DNA of 64,000 nt from assembly GCA_902535255.1 (NCBI GenBank), contig CACASQ010000002.1, positions 28,078-92,077 of the forward strand, read 5' to 3'. Positions 20,913 through 30,972 of the stretch are shown here, one piece after another. The position numbers were made by a program, and so were the translations under genes. Under the pieces are notes generated by a model, which did not search any database, had not been told where the DNA came from, and was given only the letters and a program-made list of their open reading frames with translations. How positions within the stretch are numbered: the stretch's first letter is position 1; each line of letters starts with the position of its first letter. This stretch comes from an uncultured Pelagibacteraceae bacterium. Lineage in GTDB: Bacteria; Pseudomonadota; Alphaproteobacteria; Pelagibacterales; Pelagibacteraceae.

Positions 20913-22119
20913 AAACATAAAATCAAAATTTCCTATTTTTAAACAAAAAATTAAAGGAAAGCCTTTAATATATTTAGATAGCGCTAACTCTTCACAAAAA
21001 CCAAAAATAGTAATTGATGAGATTTCAAGGTTTTATGAAACAGAATTTTCTAACGTAGGAAGGAGCGTGCATACATTAGCGGTTAAGGCTACTAATAAAT
21101 TTGAGGAAACTAGAGACCTAATGAAATCTTACATTAATGCCAAACACAGAGAAGAAATTATTTTTACGAAAGGGGCTACAGAGGCAATAAATTTAGTGGC
21201 CAATACATATGGAGAAAAATATATAAATACTGGAGATGAAATTCTAATTACAGAGTTAGAGCATCACTCAAACTATGTGCCATGGCATTATCTTAGAAAA
21301 AAAAAGGGGGCTGTAATAAAATTTGCGTCTGTAAATGAAGACGGGGAAATTAATGTAGATGAGTTTAAAAAACAAATTACTGAAAAAACTAAAATAATTG
21401 CATTTACGCATATTTCAAATGTCACAGGTACTGTTATGCCTGTAAAAAAGATTATTGATTTAGCCAAATCAAAAAACATCCCTGTTTTAATTGATGGGAC
21501 ACAAGGAGCTCCCCACTCATTTCTTGACATTCAAAATTTAGGATGTGATTTTTATGCTATTTCTTGTCATAAGATGTATGGCCCGAACGGACTTGGCGTT
21601 CTTTATGCTAAAAAAAATTGGGTTGATAAATTACCACCATACCAAGGAGGCGGTGGTATGATTAGTGAAGTTAAAAAAGATGAAATAACTTACGCAGATT
21701 CACCCACAAAATTTGAAGCAGGGACTATGCAAACCGCAGAAGTCGTAGCATTTGCAAAATCTATAAAGTTCATTCAGAATTTAGGAATTAAAAATATAGA
21801 ACAACATGAAAGCGATATACTTGAATATGGACTAGAGAAATTAAGAAAAGATAATTCAATAAATATTATTGGTAATCCAAAAAATAGAGCATCTATAATA
21901 TCGTTTACTATTAAAGGAATTCACCCACATGATATAGCAACAATTTTAGATGATGATGGAGTAGCTATAAGAGCAGGCCACCACTGTTGTCAAATTTTAC
22001 ACGATAAACTTGGAATTTCAGCATCAGCTAGGGCTTCTATTGGAGTTTATAATGATAAAGAAGATATTGACGTTTTAAGTGAGTCAATTAATAAATGTAA
22101 AAAAGTATTTCAGATTTAA
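20902..22119 (+). CDS. sufS: Cysteine desulfurase SufS
   Basis: YLDSANSSQKP; SCHKMYGPNGLGVLY; AGHHCCQIL. Confidence 0.96.
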   Translation: MEFRNIKSKFPIFKQKIKGKPLIYLDSANSSQKPKIVIDEISRFYETEFSNVGRSVHTLAVKATNKFEETRDLMKSYINAKHREEIIFTKGATEAINLVANTYGEKYINTGDEILITELEHHSNYVPWHYLRKKKGAVIKFASVNEDGEINVDEFKKQITEKTKIIAFTHISNVTGTVMPVKKIIDLAKSKNIPVLIDGTQGAPHSFLDIQNLGCDFYAISCHKMYGPNGLGVLYAKKNWVDKLPPYQGGGGMISEVKKDEITYADSPTKFEAGTMQTAEVVAFAKSIKFIQNLGIKNIEQHESDILEYGLEKLRKDNSINIIGNPKNRASIISFTIKGIHPHDIATILDDDGVAIRAGHHCCQILHDKLGISASARASIGVYNDKEDIDVLSESINKCKKVFQI

Positions 22120-22563
22120 ATGGAACTAAAAGAATTATATCAAGAAATTATTTTAGATCATGCAAAGAATCCTAGAAATAAGGGAAAGTGTGAGGGTTAT
22201 AACCATGATGCAAAAGCGCATAATACTCTCTGTGGAGATAAAGTTCATATCTATTTAAAATTAGATAAAAATAAAAACATTTCAGGTCTAAGTTTTGAAG
22301 GTGAGGGATGTGCTATTTCTTTGGCATCAGCCTCAATACTTACAGATACTTTAAAAGGAAGAGATTTACATTTCTCAAAAAAAGTTACTAACGATTTTTT
22401 AAATATGCTAAAAAATAAATCAAAAATAACCCTAAATAGTCTCTCTGAAGATCAAATTACAACTATTTCCTCTTTATCTGGTGTTCAAGAATTTCCAATG
22501 AGAATTAAATGTGCGACTATGGCCTGGCATACACTTCTATCGGCACTAGAAAAAAAGGTTTAA
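22120..22563 (+). CDS. sufU: SufU/IscU-like Fe-S scaffold or sulfurtransferase
   Basis: LYQEIILDHAKNPRNKG; NTLCGDKVHIYL; FEGEGCAISLASASI; RIKCATMAW. Confidence 0.9.
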   Translation: MELKELYQEIILDHAKNPRNKGKCEGYNHDAKAHNTLCGDKVHIYLKLDKNKNISGLSFEGEGCAISLASASILTDTLKGRDLHFSKKVTNDFLNMLKNKSKITLNSLSEDQITTISSLSGVQEFPMRIKCATMAWHTLLSALEKKV

Positions 22564-22567
22564 AATA

Positions 22568-22870
22568 ATGAGTAAGTTGAAAGAAAAAATTATTACTGAA
22601 ATCAAAAAAATTTACGATCCAGAAATCCCAGTTAATATTTATGAATTGGGTTTAATATATAAAATCGAAGTAAATGAGGAAAATAAAGTGATAATTGAAA
22701 TGACACTAACTTCACCTAATTGTCCTGTAGCTGAAAGTTTGCCAAACTCAGTTAAAGAGAATATATTAAAAATTGAGGGGATAAATGATGTGAATTTAAA
22801 ATTAGTTTGGGATCCCCCTTGGACAAAAGATAAAATGTCAGAAGCGGCAAAATTAGAATTAAATTTATGA
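22568..22870 (+). CDS. sufT: SUF-associated DUF59/MIP18-family protein (SufT-like)
   Basis: IYDPEIPVNIYELGLIY; LTSPNCPVAESLP; VWDPPWTKDKMSEAAKLEL. Confidence 0.88.
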   Translation: MSKLKEKIITEIKKIYDPEIPVNIYELGLIYKIEVNEENKVIIEMTLTSPNCPVAESLPNSVKENILKIEGINDVNLKLVWDPPWTKDKMSEAAKLELNL

Positions 22871-23205
22871 GTGAACAGGTAATTAGATTAAGCGATAATG
22901 CAGCAGAGAGAATTAAACAAATTATGTCTAAAGCTGAAAAGTCTGCGATAGGTGTTAGGGTAGGAGTAACGTCTGGCGGATGCGCAGGAATGTCTTATGT
23001 TATGGAATATGCGAAAGAAGTTAAACCAAATGAAGAGGTCATTGAAGACAAAGGAGTAAAAGTTTTTATAGATCCACAAGCAATAATGTATTTAATAGGT
23101 ACAGAAATGGATTATAAACAGGAAAAATTTTCTTCACAATTTATATTTAAAAATCCTAATGAAACTGAACGTTGTGGATGTGGAGAGTCCTTCAAAATAG
23201 CTTAA
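22867..23205 (+). CDS. sufA: A-type Fe-S carrier (SufA/IscA/ErpA family)
   Basis: GVTSGGCAGMSYVMEYA; CGCGESF. Confidence 0.88.
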   Translation: MSEQVIRLSDNAAERIKQIMSKAEKSAIGVRVGVTSGGCAGMSYVMEYAKEVKPNEEVIEDKGVKVFIDPQAIMYLIGTEMDYKQEKFSSQFIFKNPNETERCGCGESFKIA

Positions 23206-23265
23206 TACCAAAAAAAGATTAAGGGTTGTTTTATATAAATTAAATTATTAACTTAATTATGTTAT

Positions 23266-25290
23266 ATGAAAACTACTTCTTATAAAAATAAATTGTCTCT
23301 ACTAGATAAGCTAAAAGCTAAGTCTAAAAGAGAAGCAAATATATTTTTCTCTCTATGTGAGAAAGATAGTGAAATAATTTCGGTAAAAAAATTTAAAGAT
23401 GTTTTGTTAAACTCAGGCTTGAAAGCTAAAGATAAAAGATTATATAATTTATTTCAAAATTTAGATGCCCATGGTGATAGAGTCGTATTTGAAGACTTTA
23501 TTGAGATTATTCGAAGTTCGGAGTTGATTGTTGAAAAAGCATTACGAGGTGAACTATCGATACCAGACTTTAGCTACTTTGCAAAAAATTTAGACAACAT
23601 GTTTGATGAGGTTAAAAAAATAAAATCAGGAGAGTTGGCCTCGTATATCCCACCACTAGCAAATGTTGATCCAGACCAATTCGGTGTTGCTATTGTTACA
23701 ACAGATGGTCAAATATATCAAAGAGGAGACAGTGAAGTTGATTTTTCAATTCAATCTATGTGTAAACCTTTTAATTACTGCTTTGCAATGGAAAAATTAG
23801 GACTAGAAAAAGTTCATGAACATGTTGGTCAAGAACCTTCAGGAAGACAATTTGATGATCTTACTCTATTAGCTAAAACTGCTGTCGGTCAACTTAATCG
23901 CATACCTTTTAATCCAATGGTAAACGCTGGCGCTATAATGACAGCAGGCCTTATAGAACCAGAAAACTCCCACAGTCAAAGATTAAGATATATAAGACAA
24001 CAATTTGGAAGATTAATAGGTTGGTCTCCAAATGATGAATTTAGTGCTAAGTTACCTAGATTTAATAAAGATATGGCACGACAGGAAAATTTTACAGGAT
24101 ATAATAATATTGCCATGGGTTATCTTTTGATGGCTACAGGTAATTTACCTCATACTAAAACTAAGTTGCATAACGACATTCATCCCGATCAAGATGAATT
24201 TGATTTTTACTCTGAACCTGCAGTCACAGAAGCTCTTAAACTTTATTTTAGCATATGTTCATTAGAGATGACCTCAGTAAATTTTGCAACAGCTGCTGCT
24301 ACACTTGCAAATAGTGGTGTTTGCCCTATTTCTCAAGATCGTGTGTTAAGTCAGAAAACAGTAAGAAACTGTTTACCTGTTTTACAAACTAGTGGAATGT
24401 ATAACGCCAGTGGTACATTCTTTCAACAAGTGGGATTACCAGCTAAAAGTGGAGTAGGAGGAGGAGTTATATTGATAGTTCCAAGATTAATGGGAATATG
24501 TATTTTCTCTCCTCGTTTAGATAAACAAGGTAATAGTGTGAGAGGAATTGAAATGGCAAAAAAAATTACGTCGAAATATTTAGTTCATACTTTTGATGGT
24601 ACAATGACAGATACAGACCGTCTTGATCCAAAAATACCGATTTCAAAGTGGCGTGCCAATAGTTGTGGAGAAGCTATTTGGGCAGCAAGTAACGGCAATA
24701 TTAGAACATTGGAACGACTAGTGAGTGAACAAAGAGATCTTCAAATTGGAGATTACGATATGAGAACACCTTTACATTTAGCATCAGCAGAAGGTCAGCT
24801 TGAAGCAGTTAAATTTTTACTTAAACAAGGTGTTAAACCAATTCCTGATCGTTGGGGAGGCTATGGTTATTTCGATGCAAAAAATAATAACCATAAAGAT
24901 ATTGTAAAAGAATACGAAAAACTTGATATTAATTATACTCAAGCATCACATTTAGTAGAGGACCCAAATGGAAAGACAGATAAAATGGCAATTTATGATG
25001 ATGAATTGGCAGTAATTGAATTACTATTCGCTGCTTATGAAAATAACGTTGAGGGTGTTCGAACCTTAATTGCAAAAGGAGTACCTATACATGCAGGAGA
25101 CTATGATTCTAGGACGGCTTTACATCTTGCAGCTGCTGAGGGTTGTTTAGAGGTAGTTGAGTATTTAGTCTCTCATGGACACCCATTGTTTGTTCGTGAT
25201 AGATGGGGAGCTACACCTTTAGATGAGGCTAAGAGAGAAAAGAGAAAAGCTGTATATAATTTTCTTAAAAATATTAAATATAAAAATTAA
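23266..25290 (+). CDS. glsA: Glutaminase with N-terminal EF-hand-like region and C-terminal ankyrin repeats
   Basis: IPPLANVDPDQFGVAIVTTDGQIYQRGDSEVDFSIQSMCKPFNYCFA; EPSGRQFDD; NPMVNAGAI; SGVGGG; ankyrin RTPLHLA / RTALHLAAAEG. Confidence 0.93.
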   Translation: MKTTSYKNKLSLLDKLKAKSKREANIFFSLCEKDSEIISVKKFKDVLLNSGLKAKDKRLYNLFQNLDAHGDRVVFEDFIEIIRSSELIVEKALRGELSIPDFSYFAKNLDNMFDEVKKIKSGELASYIPPLANVDPDQFGVAIVTTDGQIYQRGDSEVDFSIQSMCKPFNYCFAMEKLGLEKVHEHVGQEPSGRQFDDLTLLAKTAVGQLNRIPFNPMVNAGAIMTAGLIEPENSHSQRLRYIRQQFGRLIGWSPNDEFSAKLPRFNKDMARQENFTGYNNIAMGYLLMATGNLPHTKTKLHNDIHPDQDEFDFYSEPAVTEALKLYFSICSLEMTSVNFATAAATLANSGVCPISQDRVLSQKTVRNCLPVLQTSGMYNASGTFFQQVGLPAKSGVGGGVILIVPRLMGICIFSPRLDKQGNSVRGIEMAKKITSKYLVHTFDGTMTDTDRLDPKIPISKWRANSCGEAIWAASNGNIRTLERLVSEQRDLQIGDYDMRTPLHLASAEGQLEAVKFLLKQGVKPIPDRWGGYGYFDAKNNNHKDIVKEYEKLDINYTQASHLVEDPNGKTDKMAIYDDELAVIELLFAAYENNVEGVRTLIAKGVPIHAGDYDSRTALHLAAAEGCLEVVEYLVSHGHPLFVRDRWGATPLDEAKREKRKAVYNFLKNIKYKN

Positions 25291-26693
25291 CAACTATAGT
25301 ACATTTCATACTCAATGGGATGAGGAGTATCTTGAAAGTTGTTCACTTCCTCCATTTTCAAGTCAATGTAGGCGTTTATTTGATCATCAGTAAAAACGCC
25401 ACCTTCAGTTAAAAATTTTCTATCTTCATCTAATGCAACACAAGCTTGACGTAAAGACGAACACACAGTGGGAATTCCTTTTAGTTCTTCGGGGCCTAGC
25501 GCATATAAGTCTTGATCCATTGGTTTACCAGGCTTAATTTTATTTTTTATGCCGTCTATCCCAGCCATAAGCATAGATGCAAAGGTTAAATATGGATTAC
25601 CAGACGCATCTCCAAATCTTACCTCCACTCTTTTACCTTTTTTACTATCACTAAATGGTATCCTGCAACTTGCTGATCTATTTCTAGATGAATATGCTAA
25701 AAGCACTGGAGCTTCAAATCCAGGAATTAGACGTTTGTAACTATTTGTAGAAGCGTTTGAAAAAGCATTTAGTGCTCTTGCATGCTTAATAATGCCACCG
25801 ATATAATATAAACATGTATCGGATAACCCAGCGTATTTATCTCCAGCAAATAGCGGTTTTTCACCACTAAAAATTGATTGATGTACGTGCATTCCTGAAC
25901 CGTTATCGTTCTTTACCGGTTTAGGCATGAAAGTAGCAGTTTTACCAAAAGAGTGAGCTACATTATGGACTGCATATTTGTAAATTTGCATAGCATCGCC
26001 TTGATTAACTAAAGTATTAAATAAAGTTCCAAGTTCATGTTGACTAGGTGCAACTTCATGGTGATGCTTTTCAACTTTGACACCCATATCTTTCATCGCT
26101 TTTAAACATTCGGATCTTAAATCTTGTGCGCTATCAACTGGTGGCACAGGGAAGTACCCTCCTTTAACTTTTGGCCTGTGTCCCATATTTCCATTTTCGT
26201 AAACTTTTCCAGTATTATAAGGACCTTCGGCACTATCAACTTCATAACTTACCTTATTCATTTGGTTAGAGAACCTTACATCATCAAACACAAAAAACTC
26301 TGGTTCAGGACCAAAATAAGCTTTATCTCCTATCTTAGTTTTTTTAAGATATTCCTCTGCTTTTTTTGCTGTTGAACGTGGATCTCTTTCATAAAATGTT
26401 TTAGAAATTGGATCCATTACGTCACAAAAAAGAGATAATGTGGTATGTGAAAAAAACGGGTCAATAAAACTGCTAGTTAGATCGGGTTTTAAAATCATAT
26501 CTGACTCATTGATTGCTTTCCAACCAGCTATAGAGGAACCGTCAAAGAAAATTCCATCATTAAGCATATCCTCATTTACAGTCAACAAGTCCTGAGTTAC
26601 GTGTTGCAATTTACCTCTCGGATCAGTAAATCTTAAATCTACGTATTCAACTTGTTTATCTTTGATAAGCTTTAATATATCTTTAGCACTCAT
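25287..26693 (-). CDS. glnA: Glutamine synthetase, type I
   Basis: VDLRFTDPRGKLQHVT; GSSIAGWKAINESDM; HHHEVAPSQHELGT; MHVHQSIF; start set at MSAKDILKLIKDKQ. Confidence 0.96.
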   Translation of the reverse strand: MSAKDILKLIKDKQVEYVDLRFTDPRGKLQHVTQDLLTVNEDMLNDGIFFDGSSIAGWKAINESDMILKPDLTSSFIDPFFSHTTLSLFCDVMDPISKTFYERDPRSTAKKAEEYLKKTKIGDKAYFGPEPEFFVFDDVRFSNQMNKVSYEVDSAEGPYNTGKVYENGNMGHRPKVKGGYFPVPPVDSAQDLRSECLKAMKDMGVKVEKHHHEVAPSQHELGTLFNTLVNQGDAMQIYKYAVHNVAHSFGKTATFMPKPVKNDNGSGMHVHQSIFSGEKPLFAGDKYAGLSDTCLYYIGGIIKHARALNAFSNASTNSYKRLIPGFEAPVLLAYSSRNRSASCRIPFSDSKKGKRVEVRFGDASGNPYLTFASMLMAGIDGIKNKIKPGKPMDQDLYALGPEELKGIPTVCSSLRQACVALDEDRKFLTEGGVFTDDQINAYIDLKMEEVNNFQDTPHPIEYEMYYSC

Positions 26694-26816
26694 TTGGTTA
26701 ACCTCTATTTTTAAGAAATTTAATAATCGAAACATATATAATGAAATTTTTTGTAAGAACAATTAAAAACTGATATGAGGTATGCAATTTATACATAAAT
26801 ACAATCCAGAATTGAA

Positions 26817-27704
26817 ATGAGAGAAGCCAATACTCTAGATTTAACTTTACTTATTTTATTAGCCATAATTTGGGGCTCTGCTTTTTTTAACATAAAAATT
26901 GCCACTTATTCTTATGATCCGATAACACTAGCTTTAGTTAGAGTTATTTTCGCAAGCATACCACTAATAATTCTATGTAAACTAAAAAAAATTAGAATAG
27001 AGGCTTTCAGTAAAAATTGGAATAGATATGCTTTAATAGGATTAACTAATATAGCTATACCTTTTGTTCTAATTGCAATAGGCACAGCTAAAATTAACAG
27101 TTATTTAGCAGCTATTCTAATGAGCACTACTCCATTGAGCGGCTCAGTTTTAGCTCATTTTTTTATAAAGGATGAGAAACTTTCTTTTCTCAAATCTTTT
27201 GGAGTTCTTATTGGTTTTAGTGGAATTATATTATTATTTTTTGATAAAGTAATTATAAATAGCGATAATTATATTTATGCCTTGATTACAATTTTAGGCT
27301 CAACTTTTTACTGTATAGGTGGTCTGTTAACTTTAAAACTTAGAAATAAAAAAAACGAAAATGTTACAACTTCCACAACGATATGGTCTGTAATTTTCCT
27401 ATTACCTTGTTCATTAATAATTGAGTCACCTTGGGACTCTAACCCTACACTTGCTTCTACAATTTCATTATTATATTTAGGTGTGATAGCCACAGGTTTA
27501 GCCTGGTTAATTAGATTTAGAATTTTAACAGTAAATGGCTTAGTTTTTCAAACTCAGGTTGCTTATTTAATTCCAATTTTCGGGGTAATATTTGGATATT
27601 TTGTTATGGATGAAATAATTACATGGAGAGTTTTATTCTCATTAGTTATAATCCTTTTAGGTATCTATATTTTTAAAAAAAACAACAAAGGATCAAAGAA
27701 TTAA
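26817..27704 (+). CDS. EamA/DMT-family transporter
   Basis: Polytopic membrane protein with LLAIIWGSAFFNIKIA and EamA-type duplicated architecture. Confidence 0.85.
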   Translation: MREANTLDLTLLILLAIIWGSAFFNIKIATYSYDPITLALVRVIFASIPLIILCKLKKIRIEAFSKNWNRYALIGLTNIAIPFVLIAIGTAKINSYLAAILMSTTPLSGSVLAHFFIKDEKLSFLKSFGVLIGFSGIILLFFDKVIINSDNYIYALITILGSTFYCIGGLLTLKLRNKKNENVTTSTTIWSVIFLLPCSLIIESPWDSNPTLASTISLLYLGVIATGLAWLIRFRILTVNGLVFQTQVAYLIPIFGVIFGYFVMDEIITWRVLFSLVIILLGIYIFKKNNKGSKN

Positions 27705-28766
27705 ATGGGAACGGAGTCAATTGAGGCAAGTTTTTTATCTATATTTGCTCTGATAAGTTTCTTTACCTTTTTAATTATCAGCAAATTTTCTAATAAAATA
27801 AATAATGGGGCATTACTAGATATAGATCTTGAGAAACCACAAGCTTTTCATGAAACTCCTGTATCTAGAGGTGGAGGTTTAGCAATCATTATTTCACTAA
27901 GTGTTTTCTTTGGAATTTATTATCTTTTATACTCTAAAATTTTATACGACTACATAGCAATTAGTTTCGCAATGTTTTTTGTGGGTTTTTTAGATGATTT
28001 AAAAATAAAGGTAAAACCATCTAGAAGACTCGCAATAATGATTATATCTTTATTTATTATAATTTATTTTTTACCTATTAAAATCTTCAATATTGATATT
28101 CCTTTTTTAACGCTAGCTCTTAATATAGATATTTTTTCAGCAATTTTTGTTCTTTTATGTTTTTTATTCATAATTAATGGCGCAAACCTGATTGATGGTT
28201 TTAATGGATTATTAGCTATAAATTTATTAATTATTAATATAATTTTAACTTACATAAACATTAATAGCTCAAATATAGAATTTTCGATTTTATTAATTTC
28301 TCAAATTATTATTTTGCTTTCTTTTTTATTATTTAACTTTCCTAATGCAAAAATTTTTCTTGGAGATAGTGGAGCATATTTAATGGGTTCTTTGGCAGGT
28401 TTAAATTCAATTATAACAAATAATTTAAATCCAAATGTTTCATCATTTTTTTTCTGTACTTTGCTATTTTATCTTTTCTTTGAGGTTTTTTTTTCGTTTT
28501 TTAGAAAAATCTTTCAAAAAAAATCTCCAATATATCCTGACAAACAACACTTACATATGCTGATTTTTTATAGAATTTCACCATCTTTTGGAAAAAATAA
28601 AGCAAATTATCTTAATTCAATATTAATTAATTTAGTTTATTTAATTTTGATTATACCCGGGTTGTATTTTCAAGATAATCCTATTTTAAGTAGAAGTTGG
28701 TTTTTTATATTAATTTTGATTTATATGACTATATATTTGAGACTTTATCGTTTTACAAAAAATTAA
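27705..28766 (+). CDS. MraY/WecA-family undecaprenyl-phosphate glycosyl-1-phosphate transferase
   Basis: TPVSRGGGLAI; FLDDLKIKVKPSRR; NGANLIDGFNGL; IFLGDSGAYLMG. Confidence 0.87.
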   Translation: MGTESIEASFLSIFALISFFTFLIISKFSNKINNGALLDIDLEKPQAFHETPVSRGGGLAIIISLSVFFGIYYLLYSKILYDYIAISFAMFFVGFLDDLKIKVKPSRRLAIMIISLFIIIYFLPIKIFNIDIPFLTLALNIDIFSAIFVLLCFLFIINGANLIDGFNGLLAINLLIINIILTYININSSNIEFSILLISQIIILLSFLLFNFPNAKIFLGDSGAYLMGSLAGLNSIITNNLNPNVSSFFFCTLLFYLFFEVFFSFFRKIFQKKSPIYPDKQHLHMLIFYRISPSFGKNKANYLNSILINLVYLILIIPGLYFQDNPILSRSWFFILILIYMTIYLRLYRFTKN

Positions 28767-28796
28767 ATTAATATATAAATCATTGACTGATTATAA

Positions 28797-28881
28797 GGGC
28801 AAGTGGCGGAATTGGTATACGCGCTGGTCTTAGAAACCAGTGCCGCAAGGCTTAAGAGTTCGAGTCTCTTCTTGCCCACCA
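28797..28881 (+). tRNA. tRNA-Leu (anticodon UAG), CCA encoded
   Basis: Acceptor GGGCAAG/CTTGCCC, anticodon stem CTGGT/ACCAG with loop CTTAGAA, variable arm, TTCGAGT T-loop, ACCA end. Confidence 0.96.
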
Positions 28882-28887
28882 AAAATT

Positions 28888-30261
28888 ATGAAAATTGAAG
28901 TTCAATCAAAAAAAGGTTTAAGAATGGTTTTGTCAGTTGTAGTTGACAAAAAAACTATTCAACAAAAAATGGAAGAAAGATTGTCTGAGCTTCAGTCAGA
29001 AGTTTCTTTAAAAGGTTTTCGCCCAGGTAAAGTACCCTCATCAGTAATTAAAAGTCAATTTGGAAAATCAATTTATGGAGAAGTTATTGATAAAATTTTA
29101 AGGGAAACATCATCAAAAGCAATTACAGATAAAAAAATAAAAGTAGCAGGACAACCAAAGATAGATCTTAAACAATTCGGCGAAGGTAAAGATTTAAATT
29201 ATGAATTACAGATCGACTGTTTGCCAAAAATAGAACTAAAATCTTTAGATAAATTTAAAGCAAATGATTACAAAATCAAAATTGAAAAAAAGATTATCGA
29301 GGAAAAACTTAAAGAAATTTCAAATCAAAATAAGCAGTTCGAAGATAAAAAAGAGGATGAAAAAGCCATAAAAGGAGATCAGATAATTTTTGATTATTCA
29401 GCTACTGCTGATGGAGTTAAGTTTGACGGAAGTGAAGGAAAAGGTGTTCAGATAGAGCTAGGTAAAGATTTATTTTTGAAAGGTTTTGACGAGCAGCTAA
29501 TAGGGATCAAAAAGGGAGATAAAAAACTTGTTGATGCTGTTCTGCCTTCGAACCATCCGAAAAAAGAGTTGGCAAATAAAAAAACAATATTTGAATGTAC
29601 AATTTCAAATATTAAAAAACCAGTTGAGAATAAAATTGATGATAAATTTGCTAAAATGATGGGAGCTAAAGATATTAGCGATTTAAAAAATTTAATTGAA
29701 AAACAGATTTCAAGCCAATATTCACAAGCACTTAACTCAATTACAAAAAAAGAAATTTTGGATCAAATTGAAAAAACGCATGAATTAGATTTGCCAAAAA
29801 ATTTAATTGAACAAGAAATAAGTTTAATGACTAAGAATTTAAAACCTGAGGAAAAGGAAAAACATAAATTAAATAATGAAAAAATAGCAAAATCTAGGAT
29901 TAAGCTGGGATTGATTTTAAATGAATTTGGTGAAAAAAATAATTTAAAAGTTTCAGACGATGAGGTGAGAGCTGAAATTCAAAAACAAATTAAAGGTATG
30001 CCAGGGCAAGAAAAAATGGTGCTTGATTATTATCAAAAAAACCCAAGTGCTTCTCAAAGCTTAAGAGGTTCTTTATACGAAGAAAAAATTATTGAACTGA
30101 TAAAATCAAAAATTAAACTTAATGAAAAAGAAATTGACACAAAAGAGGCTGAGAAAATTATTTCTGAATTTAATAAACCAAATATAGACAATCAACCATC
30201 ACAAAAAACTAAATCATCGAATAAAGATAACCCAAAAACAAAAAAAATTAGTAAAAAGTAA
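28888..30261 (+). CDS. tig: Trigger factor
   Basis: KGFRPGKVPSSVIKSQFGKSIYGEVI; FKBP-like core; upstream of clpPX-lon; start set downstream of the tRNA. Confidence 0.93.
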   Translation: MKIEVQSKKGLRMVLSVVVDKKTIQQKMEERLSELQSEVSLKGFRPGKVPSSVIKSQFGKSIYGEVIDKILRETSSKAITDKKIKVAGQPKIDLKQFGEGKDLNYELQIDCLPKIELKSLDKFKANDYKIKIEKKIIEEKLKEISNQNKQFEDKKEDEKAIKGDQIIFDYSATADGVKFDGSEGKGVQIELGKDLFLKGFDEQLIGIKKGDKKLVDAVLPSNHPKKELANKKTIFECTISNIKKPVENKIDDKFAKMMGAKDISDLKNLIEKQISSQYSQALNSITKKEILDQIEKTHELDLPKNLIEQEISLMTKNLKPEEKEKHKLNNEKIAKSRIKLGLILNEFGEKNNLKVSDDEVRAEIQKQIKGMPGQEKMVLDYYQKNPSASQSLRGSLYEEKIIELIKSKIKLNEKEIDTKEAEKIISEFNKPNIDNQPSQKTKSSNKDNPKTKKISKK

Positions 30262-30283
30262 TCAATAGTTGTATAAAACAATT

Positions 30284-30895
30284 ATGAGTCGTGAATTAGA
30301 AGAAAAAATGAATAGTTTAATTCCTATGGTTGTCGAACAAACAAGCAAAGGTGAAAGGGCTTATGATATATATTCGAGACTTCTAAAAGAGAGAATAGTC
30401 TTTTTGGTTGGTCCAGTTAATGATGCTGTTGCTTCTTTAGTAACTGCGCAATTACTATTTCTTGAGTCTGAAAACCCTAATAAAGAAATTAACTTTTACA
30501 TTAATAGTCCAGGTGGATTAGTAACAGCGGGATTAGGGATATACGACACAATGCAATACATAAACTCTCCAGTTTCTACACTCTGCATAGGTCAAGCTTC
30601 ATCTATGGGTTCTTTTTTACTTGCAGCTGGGGAAAAAGGAAAAAGGTATTCTTTACCTAACTCTAGAATAATGGTTCACCAACCTTCAGCTGGTTTCCAA
30701 GGCCAGGCCACTGATATTCAAATTCACGCAAAAGAAATTATGTCATTAAAAGAAAGACTAAATAAAATTTATTCGAAACATACCGGCAAATCTATTAACG
30801 AGATATCTGAAGCACTTGAGAGAGATAATTTCATGACAGCTGAGGAAGCTAAAAAATTTGGTTTAATAGACTCGGTTGTGGAAAAAAGAAAATAA
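30284..30895 (+). CDS. clpP: ATP-dependent Clp protease proteolytic subunit
   Basis: [43 protein letters not shown]. Confidence 0.96.
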   Translation: MSRELEEKMNSLIPMVVEQTSKGERAYDIYSRLLKERIVFLVGPVNDAVASLVTAQLLFLESENPNKEINFYINSPGGLVTAGLGIYDTMQYINSPVSTLCIGQASSMGSFLLAAGEKGKRYSLPNSRIMVHQPSAGFQGQATDIQIHAKEIMSLKERLNKIYSKHTGKSINEISEALERDNFMTAEEAKKFGLIDSVVEKRK

Positions 30896-30972
30896 ACCAC
30901 AATATATAGCCATACATACAACTTCAGCTTGATAAGTGTTGTTTTGAGAATTATATTAAAAATTGATTCGAT

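Noticed and set aside
28840-28887. N-terminal extension MPQGLRVRVSSCPPKI of the trigger factor ORF
   Set aside because: It overlaps the tRNA-Leu gene; the true start is the ATG at 28888 (MKIEVQSKKG).
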